A stretch of DNA of 55,076 bases from Neisseria sicca 4320 (GCF_000193735.1 NZ_AEPF01000028.1:1-55076), one strand, 5' to 3'. Positions 24,471 through 34,800 are shown, counted from the stretch's first letter. The notes: generated by a model from the letters alone, not told the origin. Made by a program: numbers and translations.

Positions 24471-25334
24471 TTACGCACTCTTTCCTCTGTTCGACAGCCA
24501 TCCCACCACAAACGTCGAAGCGATGACGATGAACACGCCCGAAGCCGACACGGCGGATAAATGTTCGCCCAGAATCAGTACCGCCATAATGACACCGATG
24601 ACGGGTTCGAGCGAAATCAAGAGACCGGAGACATTGGCAAGGACTTTGTTCATGCCCTTGTTCCATAAAAGATAAGCAAGCCAACTGCATCCGATCCCCA
24701 AATATAAAACCGACAACACGCAGCCCCACGACCAGCGGACTTCATAACTTTCAGCCAACACCAGCGAAAACGGCAGGCACAACACCGCCGCCGCTGCCAT
24801 GGAAGCAGAAGTAAATGCGGGCGCGCCGATGCGGGCAATCATCTCTCGGCTCGGGCGCATCACACCGGCAAAACCGATTCCGGCAAGCAAAATCAGCAAA
24901 CAGCCGAACCAATCGACCGCGCCGCCCTCTTCCGCACCGCCCAGCACCATCATCCCGATACCGACAAACGCCGCCGCACCGCAAATCCAGTGGTAAATTT
25001 TCGCTTTGTCGTTGAAAAAGAAATGCCCGACAAACACCACCAGCAAGGGTTCAAGCCCGACCATGGTAATCGCGCTGGCAGCGGACGTGTATTTCAAACC
25101 GATAAACTGAAGCAGCAAAACCACGACGTAATTGATAAAGGCAATCCACAACAACGGCTTCCACTCGCGGCGCGGAATCTTGCCGAAATGACGGTAACAG
25201 GAAGGCAGCACCATCAACGCAGCAATCAGCAGCCGCGCCTCAACCATCAACGCGGCATCAAGCATCTCGTAGGAATATTTGGCGGCGATAAACGAGCTTC
25301 CCCAAATAATCAAGGCAAGGACTTGATAGAACAT
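24471..25334 (-). CDS. EamA/DMT-family transporter
   Basis: A 287-residue inner-membrane protein with about ten helices in two EamA repeats, starting FYQVLALIIWGSSFIAAKYS and with the second repeat near CLLILLAGIGFAG. DMT proteins export metabolites or amino acids; the substrate cannot be predicted. It starts directly after a DUS that begins with the last base of the fis stop, so dusB, fis and this gene form one minus-strand operon with coupled translation. Confidence 0.9.
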   Translation of the reverse strand: MFYQVLALIIWGSSFIAAKYSYEMLDAALMVEARLLIAALMVLPSCYRHFGKIPRREWKPLLWIAFINYVVVLLLQFIGLKYTSAASAITMVGLEPLLVVFVGHFFFNDKAKIYHWICGAAAFVGIGMMVLGGAEEGGAVDWFGCLLILLAGIGFAGVMRPSREMIARIGAPAFTSASMAAAAVLCLPFSLVLAESYEVRWSWGCVLSVLYLGIGCSWLAYLLWNKGMNKVLANVSGLLISLEPVIGVIMAVLILGEHLSAVSASGVFIVIASTFVVGWLSNRGKSA

Positions 25335-25346
25335 TTCAGACGACCT
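25335..25346 (-). promoter_or_regulatory. DUS filling the whole fis-to-EamA gap, with the ribosome site
   Basis: On the minus strand the order is TG, then AGGTCGTCTGAA, then ATG. The first A completes the fis stop TGA; the last A touches the next start codon. GAGG at the 5' side is an acceptable Shine-Dalgarno at 9 bp spacing. Confidence 0.75.
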
Positions 25347-25591
25347 CAGCCCTCCAGCAGACCGTGTTGCAAGAGTTTCTTACGCAGCGTATTGCGGTTC
25401 AGCCCCAAAATCACCGCCGCTTTAGACTGATTGCCGCCGCATTGTTCCATCACACACGCGAGCATCGGCTTTTCCACTTGGTGCAATACCATATCGTACA
25501 CGCCGCAAGGCTCAGTACCGTTCAAGTCTTTGAAATATTGTTGCAAATTCTGTTCAACGCATTGCGCAATATCGGGGATGGGTTGTTTCAT
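25346..25591 (-). CDS. fis: Fis-family nucleoid DNA-binding protein
   Basis: A small nucleoid-associated regulator of rRNA and recombination sites. The 81 residues end in the Fis helix-turn-helix (CGGNQSKAAVILGLNRNTLR, about residues 51-70), with the dimerisation helices before it (ADMVLHQ-like YDMVLHQVEKPMLACVM). It follows dusB, the classical dusB-fis arrangement of proteobacteria. The gap to dusB is about 120 bp and includes a partial Correia end and DUS-like sequence. Confidence 0.93.
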   Translation of the reverse strand: MKQPIPDIAQCVEQNLQQYFKDLNGTEPCGVYDMVLHQVEKPMLACVMEQCGGNQSKAAVILGLNRNTLRKKLLQHGLLEG

Positions 25592-25667
25592 GACATATCC
25601 TCCTTCATTATTTTTAAAAGATGACAGGCCGGCTGAAACGGGATTCAGACGACGTTTGTTGAGTTTG

Positions 25668-25679
25668 TATAGTGGATTG
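25668..25679. repeat. Solo Correia end fragment
   Basis: TATAGTGGATTG matches the Correia terminus for 11 bases, but no partner end follows. It is a remnant or a chance match in the dusB-fis gap. Confidence 0.35.
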
Positions 25680-25714
25680 TTTTTTATTTCGATGAAACTG
25701 TGTTTTCAGACGAC

Positions 25715-26719
25715 CTAACCTTCCCGATATTCACACACCCAGCGGTCGGTTTTCTCCGAAAGCGCCTCAAGATAGGCGGCAAGGGTATCGTATTGTGCCG
25801 CGGCGCTGTCCAAGCGGTTGATGTCGCGGCGCGTCTGCTCGCCGTCGGGCATGGCGTCGATGTACCAGCCTATGTGTTTGCGGGCAATGCGTACGCCGGC
25901 AACTTCGCCATAAAACGCGTGCATGGCGCGGATGTGGTTCAAAATGGTGGCGTTGCATTCTGCCAAGCTCAAGGCAGGCGGCAAAACGCCGTGTTCGGCG
26001 AAATATTTCAAATCGCGAAAGAGCCACGGCCTGCCTTGTGCGCCGCGTCCTATCATGATGCCGTCAGCGGCGGTTTGTTTGAGGACGGCGGCGGCTTTTT
26101 GCGGCGAAGTGATGTCGCCGTTGACCCAGACGGGGATTTTCAGACGACCTTTGGTTTCGGCAATCAGATCGTAAGCCGCTTCGCCTTTGTACATTTGCGT
26201 GCGTGTGCGTCCGTGGACGGCAAGGGCGGCAATGCCGCAATCTTCGGCGATGCGGGCGATGGCGGGCAGGTTTTTGTGGTCGTTGTGCCAGCCCAAACGG
26301 GTTTTGAGGGTAACGGGAACGTCCACCGCGCGGACGACGGCTTCGAGAATGGCGGCAACCAGCGGTTCGTTCTGCATCAGCGCGCTGCCGGCTTGAACGT
26401 TGCAGACTTTTTTGGCGGGGCAGCCCATGTTGATGTCGATAACCTGCGCTCCAAGACTGACGTTGTAACGCGCGGCATCCGCCATCTGCTGCGGATCGCT
26501 GCCGGCAATTTGGACGGCAACGGTGCCGCCCTCATCGGCAAAATCGCTGCGCAGCAGGGTCTTTTTGGTATTTCTCAACGTCGGGTCGCTGGTCAGCATT
26601 TCGCACACCGCCCAACCTGCGCCAAAATCCCGGCAAAGACGGCGGAACGGTTTGTCCGTAATGCCCGCCATCGGGGCGAGTGCAATGGGATTGTCAATAA
26701 TGTAGCCGCCGATGCGCAT
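25715..26719 (-). CDS. dusB: tRNA-dihydrouridine synthase DusB
   Basis: An FMN-dependent enzyme that reduces uridine to dihydrouridine in tRNA D-loops. The protein of about 334 residues has APMAGITDKPFRRL at the N-terminus, the catalytic Cys in INMGCPAKK, FMN contacts in HGRTRTQMYKG and NGDI, and GRGAQGRPWLF. I use the ATG at 26719; a TTG two codons upstream is also possible. First gene of the dusB-fis-EamA operon. A DUS at 26139-26150 encodes GRLK. Confidence 0.95.
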   Translation of the reverse strand: MRIGGYIIDNPIALAPMAGITDKPFRRLCRDFGAGWAVCEMLTSDPTLRNTKKTLLRSDFADEGGTVAVQIAGSDPQQMADAARYNVSLGAQVIDINMGCPAKKVCNVQAGSALMQNEPLVAAILEAVVRAVDVPVTLKTRLGWHNDHKNLPAIARIAEDCGIAALAVHGRTRTQMYKGEAAYDLIAETKGRLKIPVWVNGDITSPQKAAAVLKQTAADGIMIGRGAQGRPWLFRDLKYFAEHGVLPPALSLAECNATILNHIRAMHAFYGEVAGVRIARKHIGWYIDAMPDGEQTRRDINRLDSAAAQYDTLAAYLEALSEKTDRWVCEYREG

Positions 26720-26877
26720 GGTCAAACCGCCGTATGGAAAGGGCTGCCATTGTACAATTTTTAAGCAGGGTTTCCAATGGGATTTACTTTGGAAACAGAT
26801 AAAACAAAGGGCGCAATCATGCGCCCTGCGGGTGTGTTTAAGGTTTCAGACGACCTCTTCGCCGTCTTGCGGACGGT

Positions 26878-27528
26878 TCAGTTTAACAAGGTCATAAAGA
26901 GGTACACAGCCGTCTGTATCAGCGCAACGATAGGCAGGATGATTTTTGCCAGCAGCCCTGTGAACATCAATATTAGGACAATCCACATTCCGTAAGGTTC
27001 GATTTTGCGAAACTGCATGGACTGTTTGGCAGACAGGAAAGTATCGATAAAGATGCCGCCGTCCCAAGGCAGGATGGGAATCAGGCTGAAAGCGACCCAA
27101 ATCGCGTTCACGATAACGCCGTATTGCGCCATTCGGACCAACGGCTCCTGATAGGACTCGGGCGCGTAAACGGCAAAGGCGGCGACAAAGCCCCAGAAAA
27201 ACGCCAAAATCAGATTGGCAATCGGACCGGAAATGGAAACCCAGCGCCAAGCGCGGCGCGGATCGCGGAAATTGCGCGGGTCGATGGGCATCGGGCGCGC
27301 CCAGCCGAAAACGAACGGGGTCAGCAGCAGGCTGATTATGGGTACGACGATCGTACCTACCGGATCGATATGCGGCAGGGGGTTGAGTGTCAGCCGCCCG
27401 TATTGTTGGGCGGTACTGTCGCCCCAACGGCGGGCGGTATAACCACGCGCGACTTCGCGTATGGTCAGGGCAAGGAGGACGGGCGGAATCGCGAGTAGGA
27501 CAGTGCCCAAGTCAAAGTTTTGAAACAT
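26878..27528 (-). CDS. Site-2-protease (M50) homologue lacking zinc ligands
   Basis: A 216-residue integral membrane protein of the M50 rhomboid-unrelated S2P family. The normal HExxH site reads TIREVARGY, so both zinc-binding histidines are arginine; the glutamate is kept. The later ligand motif survives as LIPILPWDGG. GRLTLNPLPHIDPVGTI and SGPIANLILAF are typical of the family. It is therefore probably catalytically dead, perhaps a scaffold or regulator in the inner membrane. AAAGGAAAA precedes the ATG. No partner is obvious nearby. Confidence 0.88.
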   Translation of the reverse strand: MFQNFDLGTVLLAIPPVLLALTIREVARGYTARRWGDSTAQQYGRLTLNPLPHIDPVGTIVVPIISLLLTPFVFGWARPMPIDPRNFRDPRRAWRWVSISGPIANLILAFFWGFVAAFAVYAPESYQEPLVRMAQYGVIVNAIWVAFSLIPILPWDGGIFIDTFLSAKQSMQFRKIEPYGMWIVLILMFTGLLAKIILPIVALIQTAVYLFMTLLN

Positions 27529-27727
27529 GGTTTTCCTTTGAAAGGTCGTCTGAAAACGACGGTGTATGTGCGGATGGCCGATTTATCGGAAACGGGAAGA
27601 TATTTCTGCCTCATTCAATATGTTCTTTTTTGTCGGGTTTTCAACCCCTCCCCAGTCTTCATCATGCCCGGGCAGGCTTTAAATAACGGGATGTGTCTCG
27701 CCGCAAGCGACCCGGCTATACACACCT

Positions 27728-28729
27728 TCACACCGCCAGCCCCGTTACCAACTGCTTAAATTCCGTCCACGCGTCGCCGTCTTCCGCGCCTTTGATGATG
27801 CGATCGATTTTGGCGCAGGTTTTGAGGGCTTCGATCAGGCGGACGGCGGGAATGCGTTTGACGGCAATCGGCGCGAGGGTTTGCTTGTCGCCCCACAGGC
27901 GCAGGCTGTTGCGGACGGATTGCACGCTTTGTCCTTGCTTGAGCGCGGCGGTCAGGCGGATGAGGGTGCGGATGTCTTCGGCAACCGCCCACAGCAGCAA
28001 GACGGGTTCTTCGCCTTCTTCTTCGAGTCCGTCCAGAAGGCGGGCGACGCGCAGGGCATCGCCTTTCATCCATGCGCCGGAGAGCTGGAACACGTCGAAA
28101 CGGGCGACGTTGGCGACGGCGACTTCGGCATCGGCGATGTTGACGATATGGTTTTGCGGGTGCAGCAGGGCGAGTTTGTCGATTTCTTGGCGGGCGGCAA
28201 GCAGGTTGCCTTCGACGCGTTCAGCAAACAGGGCGAGCGCGTCGGGTTCGATGTCGAGTCCGACCTTGTTCAGACGACCTTTTATCCACTGCGGCAGGGC
28301 TTGCGCGCTAATGGCTTTGGCTTCGAGTACCGTGCCTTTGGCGGCGAGCGCGGTGAACCATTTTGCCTGCGTTTGGGCTTTTTCGAGCTTGGGCAGCAGA
28401 ATCAGGGAAACGGTGTCTTCGGGCAGGCGTTCGGCGAAGGTTTGCAGCGCGTCGCCGCCGTTTTTGCCGGGCTTACCGTTCGGAATGTGGATTTCCAAAA
28501 GTTTCAAATCGGCAAAAAGCCCCGCGCTGCCTGCGCTTTGCAAAAGTTCGTCCCAGTCGGCGCCGTTGTCCGCCGTAAAGACTTCGCGGTTGAGATAGCC
28601 TTGTTTTTTGGCGGCTGCGCGCAGGGTGTCGAGGGCTTCGATGCGCAACAGGTCTTCTTCGCCGTGGATGATGTACAGCGGCGAAAGCGGCATATCCGCG
28701 TTGACCTGTTCGATATTCATGACCGCCAT
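27728..28729 (-). CDS. holA: DNA polymerase III subunit delta
   Basis: The clamp-loader wrench that opens the beta clamp. The protein of 333 residues has the delta opening LYIIHGEEDLLRIEALDTLR, the AAA+-like fold without a working Walker motif, and the C-terminal helical collar (VLLLWAVAEDIRTLIRL). The ATG at 28729 shares bases with the lptE stop (TGATG), so the two are translationally coupled. lptE-holA is a standard pair in proteobacteria. A DUS at 28269-28280 encodes GRLN. Confidence 0.95.
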   Translation of the reverse strand: MAVMNIEQVNADMPLSPLYIIHGEEDLLRIEALDTLRAAAKKQGYLNREVFTADNGADWDELLQSAGSAGLFADLKLLEIHIPNGKPGKNGGDALQTFAERLPEDTVSLILLPKLEKAQTQAKWFTALAAKGTVLEAKAISAQALPQWIKGRLNKVGLDIEPDALALFAERVEGNLLAARQEIDKLALLHPQNHIVNIADAEVAVANVARFDVFQLSGAWMKGDALRVARLLDGLEEEGEEPVLLLWAVAEDIRTLIRLTAALKQGQSVQSVRNSLRLWGDKQTLAPIAVKRIPAVRLIEALKTCAKIDRIIKGAEDGDAWTEFKQLVTGLAV

Positions 28730-29208
28730 CAATACGCTTTCAAGAACGTCAGGCGGCGGACGATTTGGTCGGCGGCGTCGGCGCGCATTTCCGCCCAGAT
28801 GGTTTCGCTTTCTTCCTGTTTGCCCAATACTTCGCTGTCGTTGTAGTCCATCGTGCGGTTGACGAGGATGGTCATCGGTTCGCCCACAGGCTCGCCGTTG
28901 CGCATGGCTTGGGCTTCGACGCGAAGGGTCAGCAGGTATTCGTTGACCAGCGCGGCGCGGGTGATGGTGTAGATGTCCTGACGGGTTTCAATGTTCTTGA
29001 TGTGCAAAGTCATTTGCGCTTCGGCGGCGGAAACGGGTTTGCCGTCGGCGCGGCGCAGGGCGTTTTCCAAAGCCTTTTGCATGACGGAGGCGTTTTGGAT
29101 GTGCCAAGCGGGATACGGCAGCGTGTGTGCGGTGCCGCCCATGCCTTTGAGGTGGAAGCCGCAGGCGGACAGAAGCAGCACGGCGGCGGTCATCAGGATT
29201 TTGTTCAT
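28729..29208 (-). CDS. lptE: LPS-assembly lipoprotein LptE
   Basis: The outer-membrane lipoprotein that plugs the LptD barrel and helps insert lipooligosaccharide. The 159-residue precursor has a signal ending VLLLSAC (Cys about 16), then GFHLKGM, the typical mature LptE opening. The core includes MTLHIKNIETRQDIYTIT and NEYLLTLRVEAQA strands. Overlaps holA by four bases. leuS, the usual upstream neighbour, is absent; the convergent-side gene is pip. Confidence 0.93.
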   Translation of the reverse strand: MNKILMTAAVLLLSACGFHLKGMGGTAHTLPYPAWHIQNASVMQKALENALRRADGKPVSAAEAQMTLHIKNIETRQDIYTITRAALVNEYLLTLRVEAQAMRNGEPVGEPMTILVNRTMDYNDSEVLGKQEESETIWAEMRADAADQIVRRLTFLKAY

Positions 29209-29365
29209 TTCATTCTTTCTGTTGCGCGGGTATCGGGGAATTATAGCGGATAGTCGGGCGGTCGGGAAACGCGGCGGCAGAAGCGGATTTCAGACGACCC
29301 CTTGCCGTTTGTCGTTTACCGGCACGATGGGTACAATCCAAACGTCAGACAACAGGAGAAACATC

Positions 29366-30301
29366 ATGCACCCCATCCGCGAACCCATCCGCAGCGGCCT
29401 GCTGCCCGTATCGGACATCCATCAAATCTACTGGGAAGAATCCGGCAATCCCGACGGCCTGCCCGTCATCTTCCTGCACGGCGGCCCGGGCGCGGGCGCA
29501 TCGCCTGCCTGCCGCGGCTTTTTCAATCCCGACGTGTTCCGCATCGTCATCATCGACCAGCGCGGCTGCGGCCGTTCACTGCCTTACGCCTGCACCGATG
29601 ACAACACGACTTGGGACTTGGTTGCCGACATCGAAAAAGTCCGCGAAATGCTGGGTATCCAAAAATGGCTGGTGTTCGGCGGCTCGTGGGGCAGCACCTT
29701 GTCGCTCGCGTATGCCGAAACCCATCCCGAACGCGTTGCCGGACTCGTTTTGCGCGGGATATTCCTGTGCCGCCCGTCCGAAATGGCGTGGCTCGACGAA
29801 GCGGGCGGCGTCAGCCAAATTTATCCCGCACAATGGCAGAAATTCCTCGCGCCCGTCGCCGAAGAAAAACGCGGCAGCCTGATTGCGGCTTATCACGAAA
29901 TGCTGTTCGGCGAAGACGAAGCAGGTCGTCTGAAAGCCGCCAAAGCATGGGCGGACTGGGAAAGCTACCTGATCCGCTTCGAGCCGCAAGACGTCGATGA
30001 AGACGCCTACCAATCGCTCGCCATCGCCCGCCTGGAAAACCATTATTTCGTCAACGAAGGCTGGCTGAAAGGCGACAAAGCAATTTTGGCGAACACGGAC
30101 AAAATCCACCATATCCCGACCATCATCGTGCAAGGACGCTACGACTTATGCACTCCCATGCAAAGCGCGTGGGAACTGTCGCAGGCGCTGCCCGACGCCG
30201 AGTTGCGCGTGATTCAGGCGGGACACTCGTCGTTTGATCCGCCCTTGGCGGCGGCGTTGGTGGAAGCGGTGGAAGATATGAGGGAACGCGCTGCGTGGTG
30301 A
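29366..30301 (+). CDS. pip: Proline iminopeptidase
   Basis: A serine exopeptidase (family S33) that removes N-terminal proline from peptides. The 311-residue protein has oxyanion motif HGGPGAG, nucleophile in GGSWGSTLSLAYAE, the late catalytic Asp in QGRYDLCTP and His in QAGHSSFD. The start has AGGAG 7 bp upstream; an upstream open frame overlapping lptE is spurious. A perfect DUS at 29923-29934 encodes GRLK. Together with putA and putP downstream, the window is rich in proline metabolism. Confidence 0.95.
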   Translation: MHPIREPIRSGLLPVSDIHQIYWEESGNPDGLPVIFLHGGPGAGASPACRGFFNPDVFRIVIIDQRGCGRSLPYACTDDNTTWDLVADIEKVREMLGIQKWLVFGGSWGSTLSLAYAETHPERVAGLVLRGIFLCRPSEMAWLDEAGGVSQIYPAQWQKFLAPVAEEKRGSLIAAYHEMLFGEDEAGRLKAAKAWADWESYLIRFEPQDVDEDAYQSLAIARLENHYFVNEGWLKGDKAILANTDKIHHIPTIIVQGRYDLCTPMQSAWELSQALPDAELRVIQAGHSSFDPPLAAALVEAVEDMRERAAW

Positions 30302-30339
30302 TAATAAAGAATTGAAATCATAAAAGCATAACTTGCCGT

Positions 30340-30445
30340 TATAGTGGATTAACAAAAATCAGGACAAGGCGACGAAGCCGCAGACAGTACAAATAGTACG
30401 GCAAGGCGAGGCAACGCCGTACTGGTTTAAATTTAATCCACTATA
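30340..30445. mobile_element. Short-class Correia element, 106 bp
   Basis: TATAGTGGATTAACAAAAAT to AAATTTAATCCACTATA with the short core; 38 bp after the pip stop. Confidence 0.93.
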
Positions 30446-30578
30446 TTTCTGTTTGGATGGAAATAACGGCAGACAAACAATATCGTTTTCTTTGACTTTG
30501 CGACAGGAAACTCCACCTGCCGCCACCTTCCCACCAAATTCCGAAAATACTGTAAAATAGCGTTAATTACGAGATTCA

Positions 30579-30640
30579 AGGTCGTCTGAAAACCGACGCG
30601 GCAGGTTCTCCGAAACCAGCCTCCGTTTTTCAGACGACCT
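30579..30640. terminator. DUS-pair hairpin before the two-helix membrane protein gene
   Basis: AAGGTCGTCTGAAAA and its inverse with a loop of about 35 bp; 28 bp upstream of the next ATG. Confidence 0.55.
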
Positions 30641-30668
30641 CCCACCCTTAATAAGGAACCACAACTTC

Positions 30669-31088
30669 ATGGACAACCAAACCAAACTCCGCATCGGCGG
30701 CCTGCTCGTGCTGACCACCGCCGTTTTAAGCTTGCTCATCGTCTTAATCGTCGATTCATGGCCGCTCGCCATCCTGCTCGCCATCATCATCGTCGCCGCA
30801 GCCGCCGGCGGCTTTGTTTGGACTTCGCGCCGCCAACAGCGCCAGTTCATCGAGCGCCTGAAAAAATTCGACATCGACCCCGAAAAAGGCCGCATCAACG
30901 AAGCTAACCTGCGCCGTATGTACCACAGCGGCGGACAACACCAAAAAGATGCGGTAACTTTAATCTGCCTGTCGCAAAAATGCTCGGTTGACGAAGCGCA
31001 CGCCATGTTCAAAAAACGCCCGACCCGTCAGGAAATGAACCAAATGGCAGCCCAGCAGACGCGCGGACAAAAACGTCCCCACCGCTGA
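30669..31088 (+). CDS. Small two-helix membrane protein of unknown function
   Basis: 139 residues. Two hydrophobic helices at about 10-28 and 31-50 are followed by a basic cytosolic domain (WTSRRQQRQFIERLKKFDID) with helical segments and a basic tail. A conserved-looking CSVDEAHAMFKKRP segment might be a small helical module. No family is recognised. AAGGAACC precedes the ATG. It lies between DUS hairpins on both sides, so it is probably a single-gene unit. Confidence 0.8.
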   Translation: MDNQTKLRIGGLLVLTTAVLSLLIVLIVDSWPLAILLAIIIVAAAAGGFVWTSRRQQRQFIERLKKFDIDPEKGRINEANLRRMYHSGGQHQKDAVTLICLSQKCSVDEAHAMFKKRPTRQEMNQMAAQQTRGQKRPHR

Positions 31089-31103
31089 TTCCTCCCAACA
31101 CAT

Positions 31104-31171
31104 AAGGTCGTCTGAAAACGGATACGGCGGATTTGCCGAAACAAAACATTCCGTTTTTCAGACGACCTTTT
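31104..31171. terminator. DUS-pair hairpin between the two membrane protein genes
   Basis: TAAGGTCGTCTGAAAACGG and its inverse, ending in TTTTT, 15 bp after the previous stop and 16 bp before the RDD-gene start. Confidence 0.65.
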
Positions 31172-31187
31172 TACCGAGCAGACCGCC

Positions 31188-31712
31188 ATGACCGCCCTTC
31201 CCCCCGCCCCCGTCAAACGCCGCCTTGCCGCCCTGATGTACGAGCTGTTGCTAACCGGCGCCGTAACCGCCATCGCCGCCATCCTTGCCGGGATCGCCGC
31301 CATTTTCCTCAACCCCGTTTCCCACATCCTTTCCAGCTTGGCTACCTGCGTTATCTTCGTAGGAAGCTGGTGGCTCTACTTCAAAACCAACTGGACGAAG
31401 ACCGGCCGCACCCTCGCCATGCAGACTTGGAAAATCGGGCTGCACGGACGTAACAGCGCGCTGCCGCCATTGTCGCAACTGCGCATCCGCTTTATTTGGG
31501 CGTGTATCTTCGTTGTCTTCATCCCCCTACTCGCCTACGCAGGCCTGCGCCACCTGCTCGCCATCCCGCCCGTGCCCGCCTTCGGCGCCGCCCTGATTTG
31601 GCTCATCCTGCCGTGGGGCTTCGCCCTGCTGAACCCCGACCGGCAGTTTTTATACGATTTTTTGGCGGGAACGCGATTGGTCGATTTGAAACAGGAAACA
31701 TCCGAAAGCTGA
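31188..31712 (+). CDS. RDD-family inner-membrane protein
   Basis: 174 residues with about three to four membrane helices. The RDD signature can be read in PVKRRLAALMYELLL (Arg and acidic residue in helix 1) and in the terminal LNPDRQFLYDFLAGTRLVD, where the family places its Asp-Asp. A cytosolic loop TKTGRTLAMQTWKIGLHG lies between. RDD proteins are poorly characterised; some act in ion transport. No operon partner. Confidence 0.87.
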   Translation: MTALPPAPVKRRLAALMYELLLTGAVTAIAAILAGIAAIFLNPVSHILSSLATCVIFVGSWWLYFKTNWTKTGRTLAMQTWKIGLHGRNSALPPLSQLRIRFIWACIFVVFIPLLAYAGLRHLLAIPPVPAFGAALIWLILPWGFALLNPDRQFLYDFLAGTRLVDLKQETSES

Positions 31713-31740
31713 ATGTTTCGCTGTTGTTCAACCACATAAA

Positions 31741-31781
31741 AAAGGTCGTCTGAAAACCAAACAGGTTTTCAGACGACCTTT
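31741..31781. terminator. Bidirectional DUS-pair terminator (RDD gene / putA)
   Basis: AAAGGTCGTCTGAAAACC and its inverse between convergent gene ends, with A- and T-tracts on the two sides. Confidence 0.8.
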
Positions 31782-31811
31782 GTTCAACGCTCTTGCGTTT
31801 CTTCAATCCTT

Positions 31812-34800
31812 TTAGTCGGCAACGGCCATCAGGCTGGCGTTGCCGCCGGCGGCTGTGGTATTGACGCTGCAAGAAATTTCTTCAAACACTTGCAGGATGT
31901 CTAAGCCTTGTTCGGACGGGAGGATGCGGATGAGTGCGCCGTCGCGTTTTGCCAGCTCTTGCTTGCGGCTGCTGTCCAGCGGGCTTAGGGCGGCGACGTG
32001 GTGCACACCCGTGCTTTCAGGTTTGCTGTTGACTTGCAGCAGGCCTTCGAGGTCGGCGGTGTAGGAGGCAAGCGGGCTGTCGGGCTCGACGACGGTTACG
32101 ATGCCTGCGGCGGCAAGTTCGGTCAGGGCGCAGAAGGCTTGCAGGAGGCTGCCGCCGTGTACCCAGACGCGTTTTGGCGCACGCCAGCTCAGGGCGTTGC
32201 GTTCGCCGGTCGGGCCGACCAAGACGGATTCTGCTTGGCGCAGGGTGCGGATGCGGGCGTGTCCCAATGCCGATGCCGCTGATTTTTTCTCTTCCGCATT
32301 AAACGGCAGCTTGTGAATCAGGGCTTCGAGGCGTTTGAGCGCGGCTTCGTCCGCTTGTCCGATGCGGCTCAGCGGCGGGGCAACCCATTCGGGGATGCGG
32401 GTCAGTTTTTGCAGGTAGAACGAACCGCCTGCTTTCGGACCTGTACCGGACATACCGTGTCCGCCGAACGGTTGTACGCCGACGACCGCGCCGACGATGT
32501 TGCGGTTGACGTAAACGTTGCCCGCTTCGATACGCTCGCGGATGCGTTTGACCGTGCCTTCGATGCGGCTGTGTACGCCGCTGGTGAGCGCGTAGCCTTT
32601 ACTGTTGATTTGGTCGATGATTTTGTCAAGCTCGTCGGCGCGGTAGCGGACGACGTGCAGCACCGGACCGAAGACTTCGCGGGTGAGTTCGTTCAAGTTG
32701 TTGAGTTCGAACAAAATCGGCAGCACGAAGGTGGATTTCGTAGGGTCAACGTCGGAGGCGGCTTTGACTTCGTGGTAAGACTTGGCAACGCCTTTCATTT
32801 TGTTGATGTGCGATTGCAGGTTTTGCTGCGCTTCGGCATCGATGACGGGACCTACGTCGGTGGTGAGCTGAACGGGTTTGCCGACGACCAATTCGTCCAT
32901 CGCGCCTTTGATGATGGCGAGCATCTTGTCGGCGACATCTTCTTGGACGCAAAGGATGCGCAGGGCGGAGCAGCGTTGTCCCGCGCTGTCGAAAGCGGAG
33001 TTGAGTACATCCAAGCAAACTTGCTCGGGCAGCGCGGTAGAATCGACAATCATGGCGTTTTGACCGCCGGTTTCGGCAATCAAGACGGGGCTGTCGTCGC
33101 GTTTGGCGAGGGCTTTGTTAATCAGTTGTGCCACTTCGGTCGAACCGGTGAAAATCACGCCGCCGATACGCGGGTCGCCTGTCAACGCTGCGCCGACATC
33201 GCCTGCGCCGAGGATAAGTTGCAAGGCGGAAGTCGGGATGCCTGCTTCGTGCATCAGGGAAACGGCGTAGCCGGCAATCAGGCTGGTTTGTTCGGCAGGT
33301 TTGGCGATGACGGTGTTGCCGGCTGCCAATGCGGAAACGACTTCGCCGGTAAAGATGGCGAGCGGGAAGTTCCACGGGCTGATGGCGACGATGGCGCCGA
33401 CGGCTTTGGCGTCTTTGGGCAGGGTATTTTCGGCTTCGTTTGCGTAGTAGCGGCAGAAATCGACGGCTTCGCGCACTTCGGCGACGGCGTTGTTCAGCGT
33501 TTTACCGGCTTCGCGCACGGCAAGCATCATCAGCGCGGGAGTGTGCTGCTCCAGTAAGTCGGCGAAGCGGCGCAAGCAATTAGCGCGCTCGGCGGCAGGC
33601 GTCGCGCTCCATTCGGGAAACGCGGCGACGGCTGCGCCAATCGCTTCTTGGGCAAGCGCGGCATCGGCAAAGCTGACTGTGCCGACGATGTCGTCGTGGT
33701 CGGCGGGGTTTTTAATCGGTTGCGCTTCGCCGACATCGCGGGCTTTGCCGTTGATAATGGACGCAGCGTGGAAGTCTTGCACGGCGGAGCGGTTGAGTTT
33801 TTCTTGAAGCTGTTGCAACACGGTTTCGTTGCTGAAATCCACGCCTTGAGAATTCAGACGACCTTTGCCGTACAAGTCGCGCGGCAGCGGCAAGGCGTTG
33901 TGCAGATGGATGCCTTGTTCGGCGATGGTGTCGAACGGGCTTCGGATCAGCGTATCGATGCTGATGTTTTCATCGACGATTTGGTTGACGAACGACGAGT
34001 TCGCGCCGTTTTCCAACAGGCGGCGTACCAAGTAGGCGAGCAGGGTTTCGTGCGTACCGACCGGGGCGTACACGCGCACGCAGCGGCCTAAGTTTTGCGG
34101 ACCGACCACTTGGTCGTACAAGGTTTCGCCCATGCCGTGCAGGCATTGGTGTTCAAAGTCTTTGCCTTTGCCCATTTGGTAAATCGCGCCCAAGGTGTAG
34201 GCGTTGTGGGTGGCAAATTGCGGGAACACGGCATCTTGCGCATCCAGCAGTTTGCGCGCGCAGGCGAGGTAGGATATGTCGGTATGGACTTTGCGGGTGT
34301 AGGTCGGATAGCCGTCCAGTCCGTCCACTTGCGCCCATTTGATTTCGCTGTCCCAGTACGCGCCTTTAACCAAACGAATCATCAGTTTTTGGTTGTTGCG
34401 ACGGGCAAGGTCAATCAGATAGTCGATAACGAAGGGGCAGCGTTTTTGGTATGCCTGAACGACAAAGCCGATGCCTTTGTAACCTGCCAAATCGGGATCG
34501 GAAACGAGTGCTTCCATCAAATCCAAAGACAGCTCCAAGCGGTTGGCTTCTTCGGCGTCGATGTTGATACCGATGTCGTATTTTTTACCCAAAAGGAACA
34601 GCTCTTTCAGACGAGGTAAGAGTTCGCTCATGACGCGTTCGTGTTGGGCTCGGGAGTAGCGCGGATGGATGGCGGAGAGTTTGACGGAAATGCCGTTGCC
34701 TTCATAAACGCCTTGTCCGGCAGCGTCTTTGCCGATGGCGTGAATGGCTTGAACGTAGTCGTTGTAATAGCGGTCGGCATCTTCTTGGGTAAAGGCGGCT

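Noticed and set aside
32313..33557. Long open frame antisense to putA (414 codons)
   Set aside because: It mirrors putA codon use, has no ribosome site or recognisable motifs, and putA is certain.
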